A DNA stretch of 64,000 nucleotides from Aphidius gifuensis (GCF_014905175.1 NC_057790.1:12302469-12366468); one strand, 5' to 3'. Shown: positions 1 through 31,715, counted from the stretch's first letter. The notes: generated by a model from the letters alone, not told the origin. Translations and numbers: made by a program.

Positions 1-137
1 AACCCGCTATTGGCACCACTCTGATTATACCCACTCTAGCAGAGACTTTTTTCAATGGTGGTAGTCACGCACATGTGATAATTAATGAGGCAGTATTTTT
101 CGATGTGTAAGTGCAATGTTTATTTATTTTATTTATA

Positions 138-470
138 GGGACGTTCCAAAAATCATTCGGAAACCCGGAAGGTCAAGATTGTGATAATAGAAAATTTTTG
201 ATATTTTGTTGTGGTAGACATGATTTTTTGTTCATGTATTTTTATAGCCGCAAAACAATAAATTATTATTGTTTAATTATTACTAATAATTATAAAAATA
301 CTTTTCACAACTGTAATAAGTAACAAAAGTAAATGGCATATGCAATATGGCTGTTTTTGTTGCTTACAATATCTACAGTGACCTCTAGTTACTTTTAAGT
401 TTATTTTATCACTATATTTTTTCATCTACTGCGCCGGTCCAGGTTTCCGAGTGATTTTTGGAACGTCCCC
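138..470. mobile_element. MITE with GGACGTTCCAAAAATCA termini
   Basis: Ends are inverted: GGACGTTCCAAAAATCATTC on the left and GAGTGATTTTTGGAACGTCC on the right. A second member begins at about 565 with the same terminus and ends near 1207 (GAGTGATTTTTGAGACGT). Its interior is split by two A-family MITEs. No coding. Confidence 0.7.
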
Positions 471-863
471 TATCATTGTTTGGCAGCGTTCTTTGACTTT
501 TTTTTTGGCGCATCATGACCACGCATATGCGCAGTAGCTGAAAAATCACGTGCGTTTGTAGGGGTACGTTCCAAAAATCACTCGGAAGCCCGGAAGCGGC
601 GGAGTAGACGAAAAAATATTGGAATAAAATAAACTTAAAAGTTACTGGAGGTTAATGTAGATTGTAAACAACAAAATTGGCTATATTGCATATGCCACTC
701 GCTTTTTTACTTATTACAGTTGTGAAAAGTATTTTTATAATTATTATTAATAATTAAACAATAATATTTTTTTGCTTTGTACCATTCATGAAAAAAAAAT
801 CATGTCTACCACAACAAAAATTCAAAAATTTTCTATGTTCACAATCTTGAATTTCCGGCACCC

Positions 864-1181
864 GCACCCGTATTCACGGGGCAAAATTGTTCTCATTAGG
901 GCTTTTTTTTTCCGCTGTTGGCGCTTGACAAAATTTTTTTTATATAGATTTCATATAGAAAAGCTTCACAAACGCCACCATCGGAAAAAAACGCCCTAAT
1001 GAGAACTTTCTCTGAATACGGGTGCCGTATTCACGGGGCAAAATTGTTCTCATGAGAGCTTTTTTTTCCGCTGATGGCGCTTGACAAAATTTTTTTATAT
1101 AGATTTCACATAGAAAAGCTTCACAAACGCCACCATCGAAAAAAAAACGCTCTAATGAGAACATCCTCTGAATACGGGTGC
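864..1181. mobile_element. Two abutting A-family MITEs (GCACCCGTATTC termini)
   Basis: Each is about 160 bp: GCACCCGTATTC, TTCTCATTAGGGC, a poly-T run, TGATGGCGCTTG, then a mirrored half ending GAATACGGGTGC. The first spans 864-1025; the second starts within the same GC and ends at 1181. They sit inside a GGACGTTCC element. Short open frames here are chance. Confidence 0.8.
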
Positions 1182-1734
1182 AGGCTTCCGAGTGATTTTT
1201 GAGACGTGAGTGTGTTCCGTGGCTACCCAGTCGGTACGAACTTCAAAATGGCGACGAAAAAAATGAAATTCCTAATAATGTTAAAAGTTACTATGATACA
1301 TCACTATAGCCAGAGAGAAGGCCACAGATTTATAAAAATTTAAAATATTAAGTATTACTATTTTTTTCAGAACCAGGGGTGCTATTCTTGGTCCCGTATT
1401 GCGGGAGTTATTGCGGGTCCCGCAATAACGATTCGCCGACAAGAATGGTTTGTCGCGATAGAAAAACATAAAGGCGCTTGTTGTTGTTTTCATGTGAAGC
1501 TGCCATAGTCGCAGTGATGGGTGCCGGTTTAAGTTGACAGAGTTTTTATTTAATTATTTCAAATCTGTCAAATAAATTGGCTAATGTCAAATTTGATCAG
1601 ATTGTTTTCAAATGAAAAAAATTAGGTCTACCACAACAAAGGATCAAAATATTTCTAAACTCCGCCATTTTTAAGTTCGTACGGACTGCACCCGTATTCA
1701 CAGAGCATTCCAATTTAGGGCTTTTTTCCTCAAC

Positions 1735-2899
1735 TGCAGTCTAATTCACAGGGCATTACAATTTAGGGTTTTTTTACACCACTTACGGCGCTTGTGAAGG
1801 TTTTGTATGTAAAATCTATATAAAAAAAATGTTTACAAGCGCCATTAGCGGCAAAAAAAAGCCCTAAATTGTAAAAAATTTGCCCTGTGAATTGGACTGC
1901 AGCACCCGTATTCAGAGGATGTTCTCATTAGGGCGTTTTTTTCCGATGGTGGCGTTTGTGGAGCTTTTCTATGTGAAATCTATATAAAAAAAATTTTGTC
2001 AAGCGCCATCAGCGGAAAAAAAAAGCCCTAATGAGAACAATTTTGCCCCGTGAATACGGGTGTTGCACCCGTATTCAGAGGATGTTCTCATTAGGGCGTT
2101 TTTTTTCCGATGGTGGCGTTTGTGAAGCTTTTCTATGTGAAATCTATATGAAAAAAATTTTGTCAAGCGCCATCAGCGGAAAAAAAAAGCCCTAATGAGA
2201 ACAATTTTGCCCCGTAAATACGGGTGCTGAGTGGTGCCAATAGCGGGTTCAGGTCCGCCATATCCTGCTTTTTGTATGTAGTTGGTATAGCAGAGTGACG
2301 TCACTTCAGGGCAGCTTTTCGCCTTTGGCACCACTCTGCTTATACCCACTCTATTTGTATGTGAATTTTATATAAAAAAAATTTAACAAGCGCCATCAGT
2401 GGCAAAAAGAAGCCCTAAATTGTATAAAATTTGCCCTGTGAATACGGGTGCAGCAGTCCAATCCACAGGGAAAATTTTTTACAATTTAGGGCTATTATTT
2501 GCCGCTGATGGCGCTTGTAAAATTTTTTTTATATAGATTTTACATACAAAAGCTTCACAAGCGCTGCCAGTGGAGGAAAAAAGCCCTAAATTGTAATGCC
2601 CTGTGAATTGGACTGCCGAGGATGTTCGCATTAGGGCTTTTTTTTCCGATGGCGGCGCTTGTGAACTTTTTATATAGATTTTACATAGAAAAGCTTCACA
2701 AGCGCCACTATCGGAAAAAAAGCCCTAATGAGAACAGCACCCATATTCAGAGGATGTTCTCATTAGGGCGTTTTTTTTCCGACGGTGGCGTTTGTGGAGC
2801 TTTTCTATGTGATATCTATATAAAAAAAATTTTGTCAAGCGCCATCAGCGGAAAAAAAAAGCCCTCATGAGAACAATTTTGCCCCGTGAATACGGGTGC
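1735..2899. mobile_element. Cluster of A- and B-family MITEs
   Basis: B-family copies (GCAGTCCAATTCACAGGGC termini) at 1735-1900 and 2453-2616; A-family copies (GCACCCGTATTC) at 1902-2063, 2065-2227 and 2737-2899; partial copies at 1690, 2340-2452 and 2618-2735. A and B share the same plan (terminus, TTAGGGC, poly-T, GGCGCTTG) but differ in terminal sequence, so they are probably related families. A segment at 2230-2355 instead repeats the window start (AGTGGTGCCAATAGCGGGTT, CTTATACCCACTCT). Confidence 0.8.
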
Positions 2900-2900
2900 A

Positions 2901-3247
2901 GGTGTGTTCGTTCACTATTCACACCGAGCGTATGCACGGAGCGTATGCAAGGAAGTGCTAGTGTTTTGCGGTCATTTGAAGAAACTTTAGTAACTAAAAT
3001 TTACTAAAACATTCGTTATTTTCAGTCATTGTGTTTATTTTGTTAATTTAATAATTTTTTCTCAGATGCAAGAACAAATTACCAATTAATAATAATGAAA
3101 GAGAGCGAAAGAACTGGAAAAAACGAATAGCAATAAATAAATAGTAAATTTTAGTTGCTAAAGTTTCTTCAAATGACCGCAAAACGCTAGCGCTTCCTTG
3201 CATACGCTCCGTGCATACGCTCGGTGTGAAAAGTGAACGAACACACC
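2901..3247. mobile_element. C-family foldback MITE (GGTGTGTTCG termini), copy 1
   Basis: Long inverted arms of about 100 bp beginning GGTGTGTTCGTTCAC and ending GTGAACGAACACACC, including CGGTCATTTGAAGAAACTTT. Followed by TA. Near-identical to copies at 28341-28664 and 58952-59299. Confidence 0.85.
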
Positions 3248-3258
3248 TAACATCCTCT

Positions 3259-3422
3259 GCAGTCCAATTCACAGGGCATTACAATTTAGAGCTTTTTTCC
3301 TCCACTGACGGCGCTTGTAAAGCTTTTGTATATAAAATCTATATAAAAAAAAATTTACAAGCGCCATCAGCGGCAAAAAATAGCCCTAAATTGTAAAAAA
3401 TTTGCCCTGTGAATTGGACTGC
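3259..3422. mobile_element. B-family MITE inserted in an A-family remnant
   Basis: Complete GCAGTCC...GGACTGC element. It is flanked by CATCCTCT on the left and GAATACGGGTGC on the right, which are contiguous at the right end of an A element, so B landed in A. Confidence 0.75.
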
Positions 3423-3755
3423 TGAATACGGGTGCTGATATACAATTTGCCTTTGCGTGCTTCCATATTCGCGCCACTAAAATATAATAAAACTGGAAGG
3501 TGAACTCCTATGCTTAGCCAATGCACGGAGTGTCGTTAGAGATAGCAATATATTGGTTGGCATTCCCTATCACTTACGCATGCGCACATTGAATTGCATT
3601 GAATCTTGTACAGTCAACATCAAAACAAACTAGTACTACACGGTACAAAAGTTACATTATATTTCAGTAGTCTCAACCAATTATAGTTGACGTGACTGTA
3701 CCGACAAGGACAACATCCCAACCATTGAGTTTCTCTCTCGGCGACACGAAGTTCG

Positions 3756-4072
3756 GCACCCGTATTCAGAGGATGTTCTCATTAGGGCGTTTTTTTTCCG
3801 ATGGTGGCGCTTGTGAAGCTTTTCTATGTAAAATCTAAATAAAAAGTTCACAAGCGCCGCCATCGGAAAAAAAAAGCCCTAATGAGAACATCCTCTGAAT
3901 ACGGGTGCTGCACCCGTATTCACGGGGCAAAATTGTTCTCATTAGGGCTTTTTTTTCCGCTGATGGCGCTAAACAAAATTTTTTTTATATAGATTTCATA
4001 TAGAAAAGCTTCACAAACGCCACTATCGGAAAAAAAAACGCCCTAATGAGAACATCCTCTGAATACGGGTGC
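3756..4072. mobile_element. Two A-family MITEs inside the K element
   Basis: Copies at 3756-3908 and 3910-4072, back to back, each with GCACCCGTATTC and GAATACGGGTGC ends. They separate GAAGTTCGG from GCTTCCAG, which are contiguous at the other K copy. Confidence 0.8.
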
Positions 4073-4090
4073 AGCTTCCAGTTTTATTAT

Positions 4091-4347
4091 GTAGGTGCTT
4101 TCTTTTGGGTGTTTATTTTTTTTCCTGTTTATTTCCGCGCATGCGCAGTTAAATGCGCAGTCGGCAAAAAGTCAGATTGCAACAGCGTAGGACATAAGGA
4201 GCTGGATCAGCCATGTTTTAATTCTTATTTTTTAAGAATTATTTGTTTCGACGCCACTGTTCTCTTCTCAATTTTGCATGACATACGCATGTGCATGATC
4301 ATGCGCATTGAAGTGAAAAAAAATAAACACCCAAAAGAAAGCACCTA
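4091..4347. mobile_element. D-family MITE (TAGGTGCTTTC termini), copy 1
   Basis: TAGGTGCTTTCTTTTGGGTG on the left mirrors CACCCAAAAGAAAGCACCTA on the right. TTAT flanks both sides (4087-4090, 4348-4351), while the empty site in the other K copy has one TTAT. Further copies lie near 10236-10468 (decayed), 46451-46695 and 46687-46938. Confidence 0.8.
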
Positions 4348-4369
4348 TTATATTTCAGTGATTCGCGCA

Positions 4370-5059
4370 TGGGCATATGGTTTCTCATGATCTTTTTCTG
4401 CCGGTTTCACGGGTTTCACTCTATATAGCTATATAGTTTTTTTCCTATTCTTCATCTTCACGTTAGTGCACGTTAGTCACTGTTTCTTACACTGAGTACA
4501 TTTATTTGTCGAGTATTAGAAGTACAAAAAACAACTCTAAACATTTTATTATTAATGTTGGATTACGAGTAACTTAAGTTACAATTGTGTAGAAATTTTT
4601 TTTTACCTAAAACCTATAATCATATTTGAACTTGTTGTTTTTAGACACGGAATGAAATAAAATAAACAATTGAATTATTGTTACTAAATGTAGTTTTAGT
4701 TTCGTAGTTTGCGACGATTTTAGAAAGCCCACGTGTTTGTTTGTGTATATTAGTTAAAGTGTTAAAGTGTTTACGCACTTCATGCAGGTTTGTCACTAAA
4801 TATATTCTTTTTTATTCTGGACATAACCTTATCGTTAGGACTCGAGTTTTTGTATTCTTTATGTAACAACAATTAATTATTATTTATATTCTGAAGGTGA
4901 TAATTATTCAATAGCAAATCATTATATTAGGCTTTTCTATTCCTAATTTATTTTTTATTTGACACAAAATCAATACTTTATTTCGATCTATTTTCTGTTT
5001 TCTGTCGGTCACATCACGCTTTTTTTCAATAGTCTTCAAAAAAAGACAAGGATACTTCA
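4370..5059 (+). other. Upstream flank of sno
   Basis: AT-rich sequence with no MITE or open frame that I recognise. It must hold the sno promoter and 5' UTR. A TTTTTTTCAATAG near 5031 could be a 3' splice site for an upstream non-coding exon. Confidence 0.4.
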
Positions 5060-24601
<19,542 letters not shown>

Positions 24602-24790
24602 ACACACTCGTGTCACAGAGGTAAAATTTTGACTAAGTATATGACTGATTTTTGTAGTATTGATTATTACAATAATTATTTATATTTCAGATAACCCAGG
24701 ACTGAATAGACTGTATCGCGTGTGATAAGCAACGAACTAGATCTCACCAGATGAAGACCATTTACAAAAATAATAATATAATAATAAGAA
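24602..24790 (+). other. sno 3' UTR with a probable intron
   Basis: Eighteen bases after the TAA, GTAAAATTT at about 24620 and TTATATTTCAG ending at about 24690 form a likely small 3' UTR intron. It lies within 50 nt of the stop, so it would not obviously trigger nonsense-mediated decay. The polyadenylation site is unclear; an AATAAA occurs near 25126. Confidence 0.45.
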
Positions 24791-26342
24791 GAATAATAAT
24801 GTTAAAGCAAAAAAAATAACTTCTATTAAAGTCAAGAAATTAAACTAATGTCTGTAGACGGTAATTTATTAACAAAAACTAGAAGCATCATTTTTTCTTT
24901 CAGTTACGAAACGATATTGTCTAGTGTACTATTCGATTCTCTTCTTTACTGATAAATTCTATTTACATTTTTTTTTTATTTTCTTATTATTGTAATATGA
25001 TTTAATGCCGCCTCGTCAACTAATGATATATATCATAAATTATTTTGAATTCCGTGAACTTGATAGAAGAAGAATTATAAATAATCTAGTATTTTGTTGA
25101 GAAAAAAAAAATATAGTCGGTGAGGAATAAAGTCGAGGTGCTCTTATAAACGAGAAACTTATCTTTTTTAAGAATTCGCAAATATTCTTGCTTACTGATA
25201 ATTTAAAAAATAGTACTTTTATCGTATTTCTTGGCAACTCAACAGCTTTTTCTTTAATATTGAAAAGAATTAGTGAGTTCAATATACACTTCTGTCACTT
25301 GTATATCATTGAAAATACTTCAGAAGACAAACAATTGATTGATTGGTTTAATTATTCCTTTTGGCAGAAAGAATATTCGTCTGATAATTAATTATTAATT
25401 TTAAGTGTCTATTAAGTATTTTATTTAGACTCGATATATTTATTTATATTCAAAAAACAAAAGTGAAATTGAAAAAAAATCAATTATTCACAAATAAACA
25501 AAAAATACGTCTAAAGTGATAATTTATTAAAACAAAGAAATAAATGTTTATTGTTCATTTATTTTTAACAGTTTTTTTTTTTTTTTTTTTTTTTTATTTG
25601 CACTTAATTAAGAAAAAAAAAATCTGTAACAATAATATTTAAATGTTTTTCAAAATATTTGTTCAAACTTGAATATATTATTCATACTTCAATTTTAATA
25701 TATGTAAAAATCATAATTATTAGTGGAGCTTACTACTATCTTACTCAATCAGCATTAATAAGACCTGGATAAACAGGAGACAAAAAATACATAAATATTT
25801 TAGATAAATTATTTTTTTTTTTCATGTTTTTATAAAATTTATTTTATGAATTTCTTGGTAATAAATTAGTAGTTATTTATAATTAAAAATGCTTCTTGCA
25901 TATATATATATATCTTAAATTTACAATTAACATACTACATTAGCATAAAAAAAAACAATTTAGTGAAATGAATTTAATAACAGTAGAAATTATTTAATAA
26001 TATAGAATCAATTTCCAACTCTTTGAATTTTTAGCCTTATTTTATTTTAATTTTCTAAACTTATTTTTATATACATAAGACTGAAAAAAAACTTATCAGG
26101 ATCGTATAAAATATATTTTTGTACAGTTTAATCTTCAAAAGACCCCTTTTTTTTCCACAAAATTTTCTGTATTCAAAACTTTTTTTTCACAGCCCACTGT
26201 TCGTCATAAATATCAAAATTTGAAATTAATTAATCATGACATTTTGCATGACAATTGTATTAATATAGTATACTATAAACTTCGAATGATTATAGTTTTG
26301 AAGGAAAATAAAAATTGATCTTTGAGATTAACAAGCATAATG
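24791..26342. other. Intergenic between sno and Gos28
   Basis: AT-rich, with a long poly-T run at 25571-25596. No element termini or coding frame recognised. The genes converge here, so it holds both 3' ends. Confidence 0.5.
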
Positions 26343-26348
26343 TTTATT
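26343..26348 (-). promoter_or_regulatory. Candidate polyadenylation signal of Gos28
   Basis: AATAAA on the minus strand 35 bases after the Gos28 stop codon. It is the only canonical hexamer I noted close downstream; an AT-rich region makes chance occurrence possible. Confidence 0.4.
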
Positions 26349-26382
26349 ATTTAAAAAAAATTAAGTTATGGATTCATAAAAA

Positions 26383-27525
26383 CTAACGAAACGAGTAAAG
26401 AAGCATTAAAAACGTGCAGAGAGCAATAATAAGACCAAGAATTAAAGAATCACGTCGTTTTCTAATGCTTATCTTTTGAACGAGACTCTTAACTGCAGGG
26501 AAACGATTTGACAGATCATTAAATCTTGTTTGAATACGTTTAAAGGCTTGACGTTGGCTTACCAGATGATCTCGTGTTTCTATAGCAATGCTTATCTGGT
26601 CATTTATAAGGTGGTCGGAGCTGGAATCAAACATGTCATTATAGTGTTAAATGAAATAAGTTATTTAGTGGCGATCTTATTCAGAAAAACATCAAGTAAT
26701 ACTTATGTATGTGTTGATTTTCTTTCAAATACATTTCTCGTCTGTTCAAGCCACTACCACTTCTATAATTACTAAACAAAAAGTAAAAGAAAATTAATAA
26801 TGTATAGATTGATAATCCTGACAACAAAAATCACAGTTAAAAATTACTTAATATCCTTTCTGACACTGCCCAATAGATCTTCCCGATCTTTTCTACTGGT
26901 GAAATTATTTTGGATTTTATTGAATTCTAATTTGTAGTCTTTCAATATTTCTTTGTGACGTTGCATTGTATGTAGCATTGCTGCTCCGTTCGCTTGAACC
27001 CCACTCATTTTTTCATTTATTGAAGAGAGCTAAATAATAACATTAAATAATTCAGTGGTAGCTGAAGTAAATGAATACTTATCAAAGTGTCAATAAATAA
27101 AGTAGCTTATTGATGGCCTATTGTTTACTTTGGACAGCAAAGACTCAATCTCAGATGCCATGTTCTCGAAAATGTGCTCCTCATTAAGAAGTGGTGCTTC
27201 ATCAGTTCGGGATTGAATGGATGCAGCATTAAGCCCAAGCTTACTAAATGAAACTAGTTTTGCATCAATATCATTCTCTAATTGTCTTGCTTGTTTACGA
27301 AAATCTGTAAAATATAAAAATGAAAAAAAAACAATTTTGTACTAATCTGTCAACTATTTTATTCAAGCATTAATTTTTTGTTGTATGAACTAATAAACTT
27401 TTCATCTTATCAAAGTATGATCAACTACTTATTAATATAAGTATGATTGCATTAAGAAAGATTATACAAATGTTAAATTTATTAATTTTACCTTCCCAAT
27501 TAACTCCTTCAGTCATCTTGGCCAT
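26383..27525 (-). CDS. Gos28: Golgi SNAP receptor complex member 1 (GOS28, Qb-SNARE), five exons
   Basis: Minus-strand exons with GT/AG junctions: 27525-27492, 27304-27129, 27029-26848, 26771-26703, 26620-26383; sum 699 nt, 232 aa, normal for GOS28. Exon 2 has the family signature FRKQARQLENDIDAKLVSFS. Exon 3 has MLHTMQRHKEILKDY and LLGSVRKDI. Exon 5 holds the SNARE coiled coil, then FPAVKSLVQKISIRKRRDS and a C-terminal membrane anchor (about residues 212-230), as in a tail-anchored SNARE. Known role: vesicle fusion at the cis-Golgi in ER-Golgi and intra-Golgi traffic. Start chosen as the first ATG; a second lies three codons on. The splice between exons 4 and 5 joins N-S-D-H, matching the family, so an ATG at 26634 is intronic. 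Frame is intact throughout; I consider it functional. Confidence 0.95.
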
Positions 27526-27530
27526 TTTAA

Positions 27531-27590
27531 GCGGTGTCTCCACGCTATAGAAATCTCATGCAAATTCTTGCACGAAAAAATGGAACATGT
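27531..27590. mobile_element. MITE remnant directly upstream of the Gos28 start
   Basis: GGTGTCTCCACGCTATAGAA and CTTGCACGAAAAAATGGAACATG match the element at 35025-35350. The remnant begins about five bases from the Gos28 ATG, so its 5' UTR or promoter lies in transposon DNA. Confidence 0.65.
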
Positions 27591-28186
27591 CATGGTAGAA
27601 GTACTACAGGTATGGCAGTAGTCCATGCTTTTTTCGTCGCGTTCTGCGCAGCCTTATTTTTTCAACCAATCAACAACGCGCCATCGAGCTGTTTTGCTTT
27701 TCTTTCTAACACGCAATCTCTATTATAAGAGCCTCTCTCTCTAACATACTGTTTTGACAACTATTTTTTATATTGATGTAAATACTAATAAATATATGTG
27801 GAGCATGTTTATAAAAAATCAAAAAAATAAAGAAACCAAGACAGTTTAACAAATAAATTATAATATTTTCATTATTGTTGTTTTTTTTATGCCACAAACA
27901 ATAGAGGTTGTGTTGTATTTATTATACTTGGATTTATTTATTTAATATAAATAATTAATTTTTATTATTGATGTATGTGAACCATTATAAAATATACCAA
28001 ATCTAGTTGAATAAATATGATAACTTTTGAAAAATTTAAAAAAAACTTGAAAATTTTCTTAACAAATTTGTATCGCGCGCGCATAAAGTCTTCCATTTTT
28101 GTGGCGAGAAGGCGACTTTTTGATTGGTCGATTCACAGCGGCCAAACCAGGCTGCGCACTGCCATACCTGTAGTATTTCTACCATG
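27591..28186. mobile_element. 596 bp element with CATGGTAGAA termini, copy 1
   Basis: Left CATGGTAGAAGTACTACAGG and right CCTGTAGTATTTCTACCATG are inverted with one mismatch over about 29 bp. Near-identical to 32062-32655 over its whole length, suggesting recent activity. No coding. Confidence 0.85.
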
Positions 28187-28340
28187 CTTTCCCATAAGTG
28201 GAACGCTGGTTCCTCAAACGGTGCAGACAATCTCTCTGTCGCAGTCCTTAGAAGATTTAGGCAATGACAAGAGTGGGGATTCGGCTTCCATACATGCGCA
28301 ATGAATTTGTGTGCGTACATGGTATATATTTCTACCATGA

Positions 28341-28664
28341 CCGAGCGTATGCACGGAGCGTATGCAAAGAAGCGCTAGAGTTTTGCGGTCATTTGAAGAA
28401 ACTTTAGTAACTAAAATTTACTTAAACATTCGTTATTTTCAGTCATTGTGTTTATTTTGTTAATTTAATAATTTTTTCTCGGACGCAAGAACAAATTACC
28501 AATTAATAATAATGAAAGAGAGCGAAAGAACTGGAAAAAACGAATAGCAATAAATAAATAGTAAATGTTAGTTACTACAGTTTCTTCAAATGACCGCAAA
28601 ACGCTAGCGCTTCCTTGCATACGCTCCGTGCATACGCTCGGTGTGAAAAGTGAACGAACACACC
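28341..28664. mobile_element. C-family foldback MITE, copy 2 (left end truncated)
   Basis: Starts inside the left arm at CCGAGCGTATGCACGG and ends AACGAACACACC. Otherwise colinear with the other C copies. Confidence 0.85.
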
Positions 28665-29346
28665 TAGTATTGCGATTCCATCTATTGTGATTTGTGAGCT
28701 AGAACAAGTTGCCGCCGTAATGGTTTAGCCGACTAGCGGATCTTTCCAAATTCTGAAGTGTAAGCTTCGTAAATGAACTTTTCTTAAAGTGGGCCGAACT
28801 CTTAAAAATAGAAATTATTAATTAACGTTTATAATTATCATTCATAAATTAGATTAGAACGAATTTAGAGATTTCGAATATTGTTGTTTGCATTATATTG
28901 AAAATGATAAACATTTTTTTGCCGTTTACTGAATTCTACTAAAAAAAAATTATGTTTCATGTGAGTTGATAATATTTACTAAAAATATTATTAGATAAAA
29001 GTATAATTTTTTTTTGTTCATATATTTGGAAAATATATGATATTATCACACTAAACTTTTGATTCTCTTAATACGAGTTGGTGATAAAAGCGAATTTTAT
29101 TCTACAACTTTTTATCATTTTAATAAATATTGATAAAGAATTAAATGCCACTTTATAAACGATAATAAAATAGAATTCTGAATTTGCACTTAACAACCAA
29201 ATAGTTATGTGTCCGCAAATATTGTTTCAATAAAATTAATATTCTATTTCTACACCAATTTTCGAAAATAGGAAGCTGTTATTTTTGTGCACAATCAAAA
29301 AAAGTTAATTCGAATAAACAATTCTATAAAAATGCTATGGAACTTT
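28665..29346. other. AT-rich DNA, nothing recognised
   Basis: No repeat copy elsewhere in the window and no convincing coding frame seen. Confidence 0.35.
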
Positions 29347-29350
29347 TTAA

Positions 29351-29827
29351 GGTACAACTAGGGAAAATTAAAAATAATGACGATTTCACGAATTTTATAG
29401 AGTAGATAATTGAAATAACGATACACCTTTTTCTTTAATCAGTTTTTTTGTTATAAGATGTTTTTTTGATTAATTAACTGTTAAAGATGGTCCTTTTTTT
29501 GAGGTTAAACATAGGCTCTTATGGAAAATGATGTTCGGCTTTTCATAATACCCCATCGAAATACTTGAAAAAATAATGCCATATTTACCAAAAACTAAAG
29601 GATAAAACTAGAAAAAAAGACGAAAAATCATCACCCAAATTTAGTATAGATTTTAATATTCAATTTTAATTAATAGAGGATAATAAATTTTTGTCTTTGT
29701 CTAAATACTTGAGTGGAAGTGAGAAACAGTATTCTCTTTCTAATCTTTCGTCCTTTTCGCACTCATGAATATATAATGTTTTTAGCAAACATCCGCCAGA
29801 TGTCTCTCATTTTGCCCTAGTTGTACC
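29351..29827. mobile_element. TTAA-flanked element E4 (GGTACAACTAGG termini), 477 bp
   Basis: TTAA at 29347-29350 and 29828-29831. GGTACAACTAGGG and CCCTAGTTGTACC are inverted termini. The interior contains ATAGGCTCTTATGGA and a TTTTCGCACTCA...GTCTCT tail shared with 13820-17623 and 51127-51601. Confidence 0.87.
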
Positions 29828-29831
29828 TTAA

Positions 29832-31480
29832 GCATCGTATAATTGTACCTTAGGCCTATTGTATTGTTACACCAATTTCATAGTCATACCACCGTGAAAA
29901 TCATCTGTCACCCTGAGTCGTTAAAGTTTTCAATCTTAAGAATAAACAATAGTCAAAAGTGAAAATAATATAATCAGATTATTGACCGCTTGTGTGCATG
30001 CAACGTTAATACAACTATGTAAATAATGGTTTTTAATTAAACGGTTCTCTACAAAATCCAAAATGTGAAAATCCTGATTCATCCGCCGTATAATTTATCA
30101 CCCAAAAAATACCGTCGATAAGGCAGAAATTCTAGGCGTACAGTTTTTCTACGATTATTATTATTATCATTGTTGTTGTTGTTATTATTATTATACATAG
30201 CCTTAAATTGTGAATAAAAAATTTTTGATGTTATAAATGATGTAACTATAAAAAAAAAAAACAACAACAACAACAATAACAACATTGATGTATGTATTTT
30301 GACAGCATATTTTGAGGTTATGTCTATAAATTTTAAATAAATTTGAATAGTGTCGCCATCTTTTGCCAAAAGAGTTAGTAAAACAGGGCCCTATTTATCG
30401 ATTAATTTTGCGGATGAATCAGGATTTCTAGTATTTCGTTTTAATAACAAATGCAAATCTGACCATTGTAAAAATCTAGTGTTACATAATTATGATGGAG
30501 TCATCACTAGGGTTTTATTAAATTTCAGAAACTCTATAATGGTTAATATATTCGAACGGAGAAAATACATTGCGAAAAATATAGAACAAATGAATATATG
30601 ATTAGACAATAAAAATACAACTTCAGAAAGCTATTGATCGGCTTAGCTGATTGAATCTGAAAACAAAAAGAGGTTGTAAAATAATATACATAGATTATTA
30701 TTCGGCTATATCAATTAAACGGACAATAATTTTAATATAGAAAAGTAGAATTAGCTATATATACATTTGATTAAAATCGTTTTTGGCTCATTCGTACTAG
30801 CGGAATTTGATAATAAGAGTACTCCATGTATATAGATGAACCAATTTTTTTACGATAGATTTTACCGTTGATTATTTGTTGTCTGTAATCTATTTCTACA
30901 TATAAATATAAGACGGATTTTTTTTCAGACGATGAATAGACACAAACTCATAGACACAAACTCGTAAAAAATTACTAGTGATTTTTATCGTATTCGGTAT
31001 AATTATTGAACATTATTTTTTGTTAAAAGGTGACTCATATATTATGATAAATATCGTAATAACATGAATTTAAAAAATTAAAAAATTAAAATATGCTAAT
31101 TAATAGAAATACATAGTGTCATAAATTTATTATTACAAAATATGAGAAAATAAAAAAAAATATATCATCGAAAATTATAACTCTTAAACATAATAAATAT
31201 ATCTTATTTATCATTCATCTTGTGGCATAACATTATATCGGATAAAAGCAAAATAGGTTAATATGTAACTAGGAAAAGTCGATTTACGTAAAGTATTCAA
31301 GTCGGACATAGTGCCAACTGGATATTTACCGACATTCAATATCCCTATTACGGACTAAATGAGCTTAAAGAGACTTTATTTTTCGGATGTTCACCCTGAA
31401 CGGTGTAACCGAAACTAGCGCTTCGGGCCGCAAGCCGGGCTGCGATCATGAAGACTAGAGAACTCTAGAGAACTCTAGTC
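29832..31480. other. AT-rich DNA with a trinucleotide hairpin
   Basis: 30160-30275 has ATT/GTT runs opposed to AAC runs. An open frame at 30350-30601 has no recognised domain. 31448-31485 is a small palindrome around GAAGACTAGAG. Confidence 0.35.
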
Positions 31481-31486
31481 TTCATC

Positions 31487-31715
31487 AGTGTTGGGTGGGT
31501 AAGATACCATGTAAGATACATCTTACATCATTGGTTTCATACATCGAGGTATCTTACACTGCGTTCCCAGCGCCTTCTATGATTTTTTGGTGAAACCTTC
31601 ATGCCATAATTTTTTTTTTATTCGATAAATACATGTCATTTATTTATTAAATAAATAAAAATCCCAAAAACAAGCAGTAGCTAAGAAAAAGATGGAGCTA
31701 AGGAATTACAGTTGC
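31487..31715. mobile_element. GGTAAGATACC-terminus element, truncated
   Basis: GTTGGGTGGGTAAGATACC, then GCGTTCCCAGCGCCTTCTA and a T-family block (AAAAGATGGAGCTAAGGAAT). It matches 49498-49770 and the reverse of 22740-22925. Confidence 0.6.

Larger units (their letters stand above)
3475..4360. mobile_element. K-family hAT-type element with perfect 8 bp duplication, itself twice interrupted
   Basis: Begins CACTAAAATATAATAAAAC and ends ATTATATTTCAGTG. It is flanked on both sides by ATTCGCGC (3467-3474 and 4361-4368), an 8 bp target duplication typical of hAT. Comparison with the copy at 59715-60216 shows two insertions here: A-family MITEs (3756-4072) and a D-family MITE (about 4091-4347). Confidence 0.85.

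Noticed and set aside
2622..2870. Repeated short proteins such as FYIEKLHKRHHRKK across 0.8-4 kb and 23 kb
   Set aside because: They are translations of A- and B-family MITEs in either orientation, with no conserved frame or domain.
26621..26634. ATG giving MFDSS as a start for the Gos28 last exon
   Set aside because: The CCAG acceptor follows it and the spliced frame with exon 4 matches the SNARE family.
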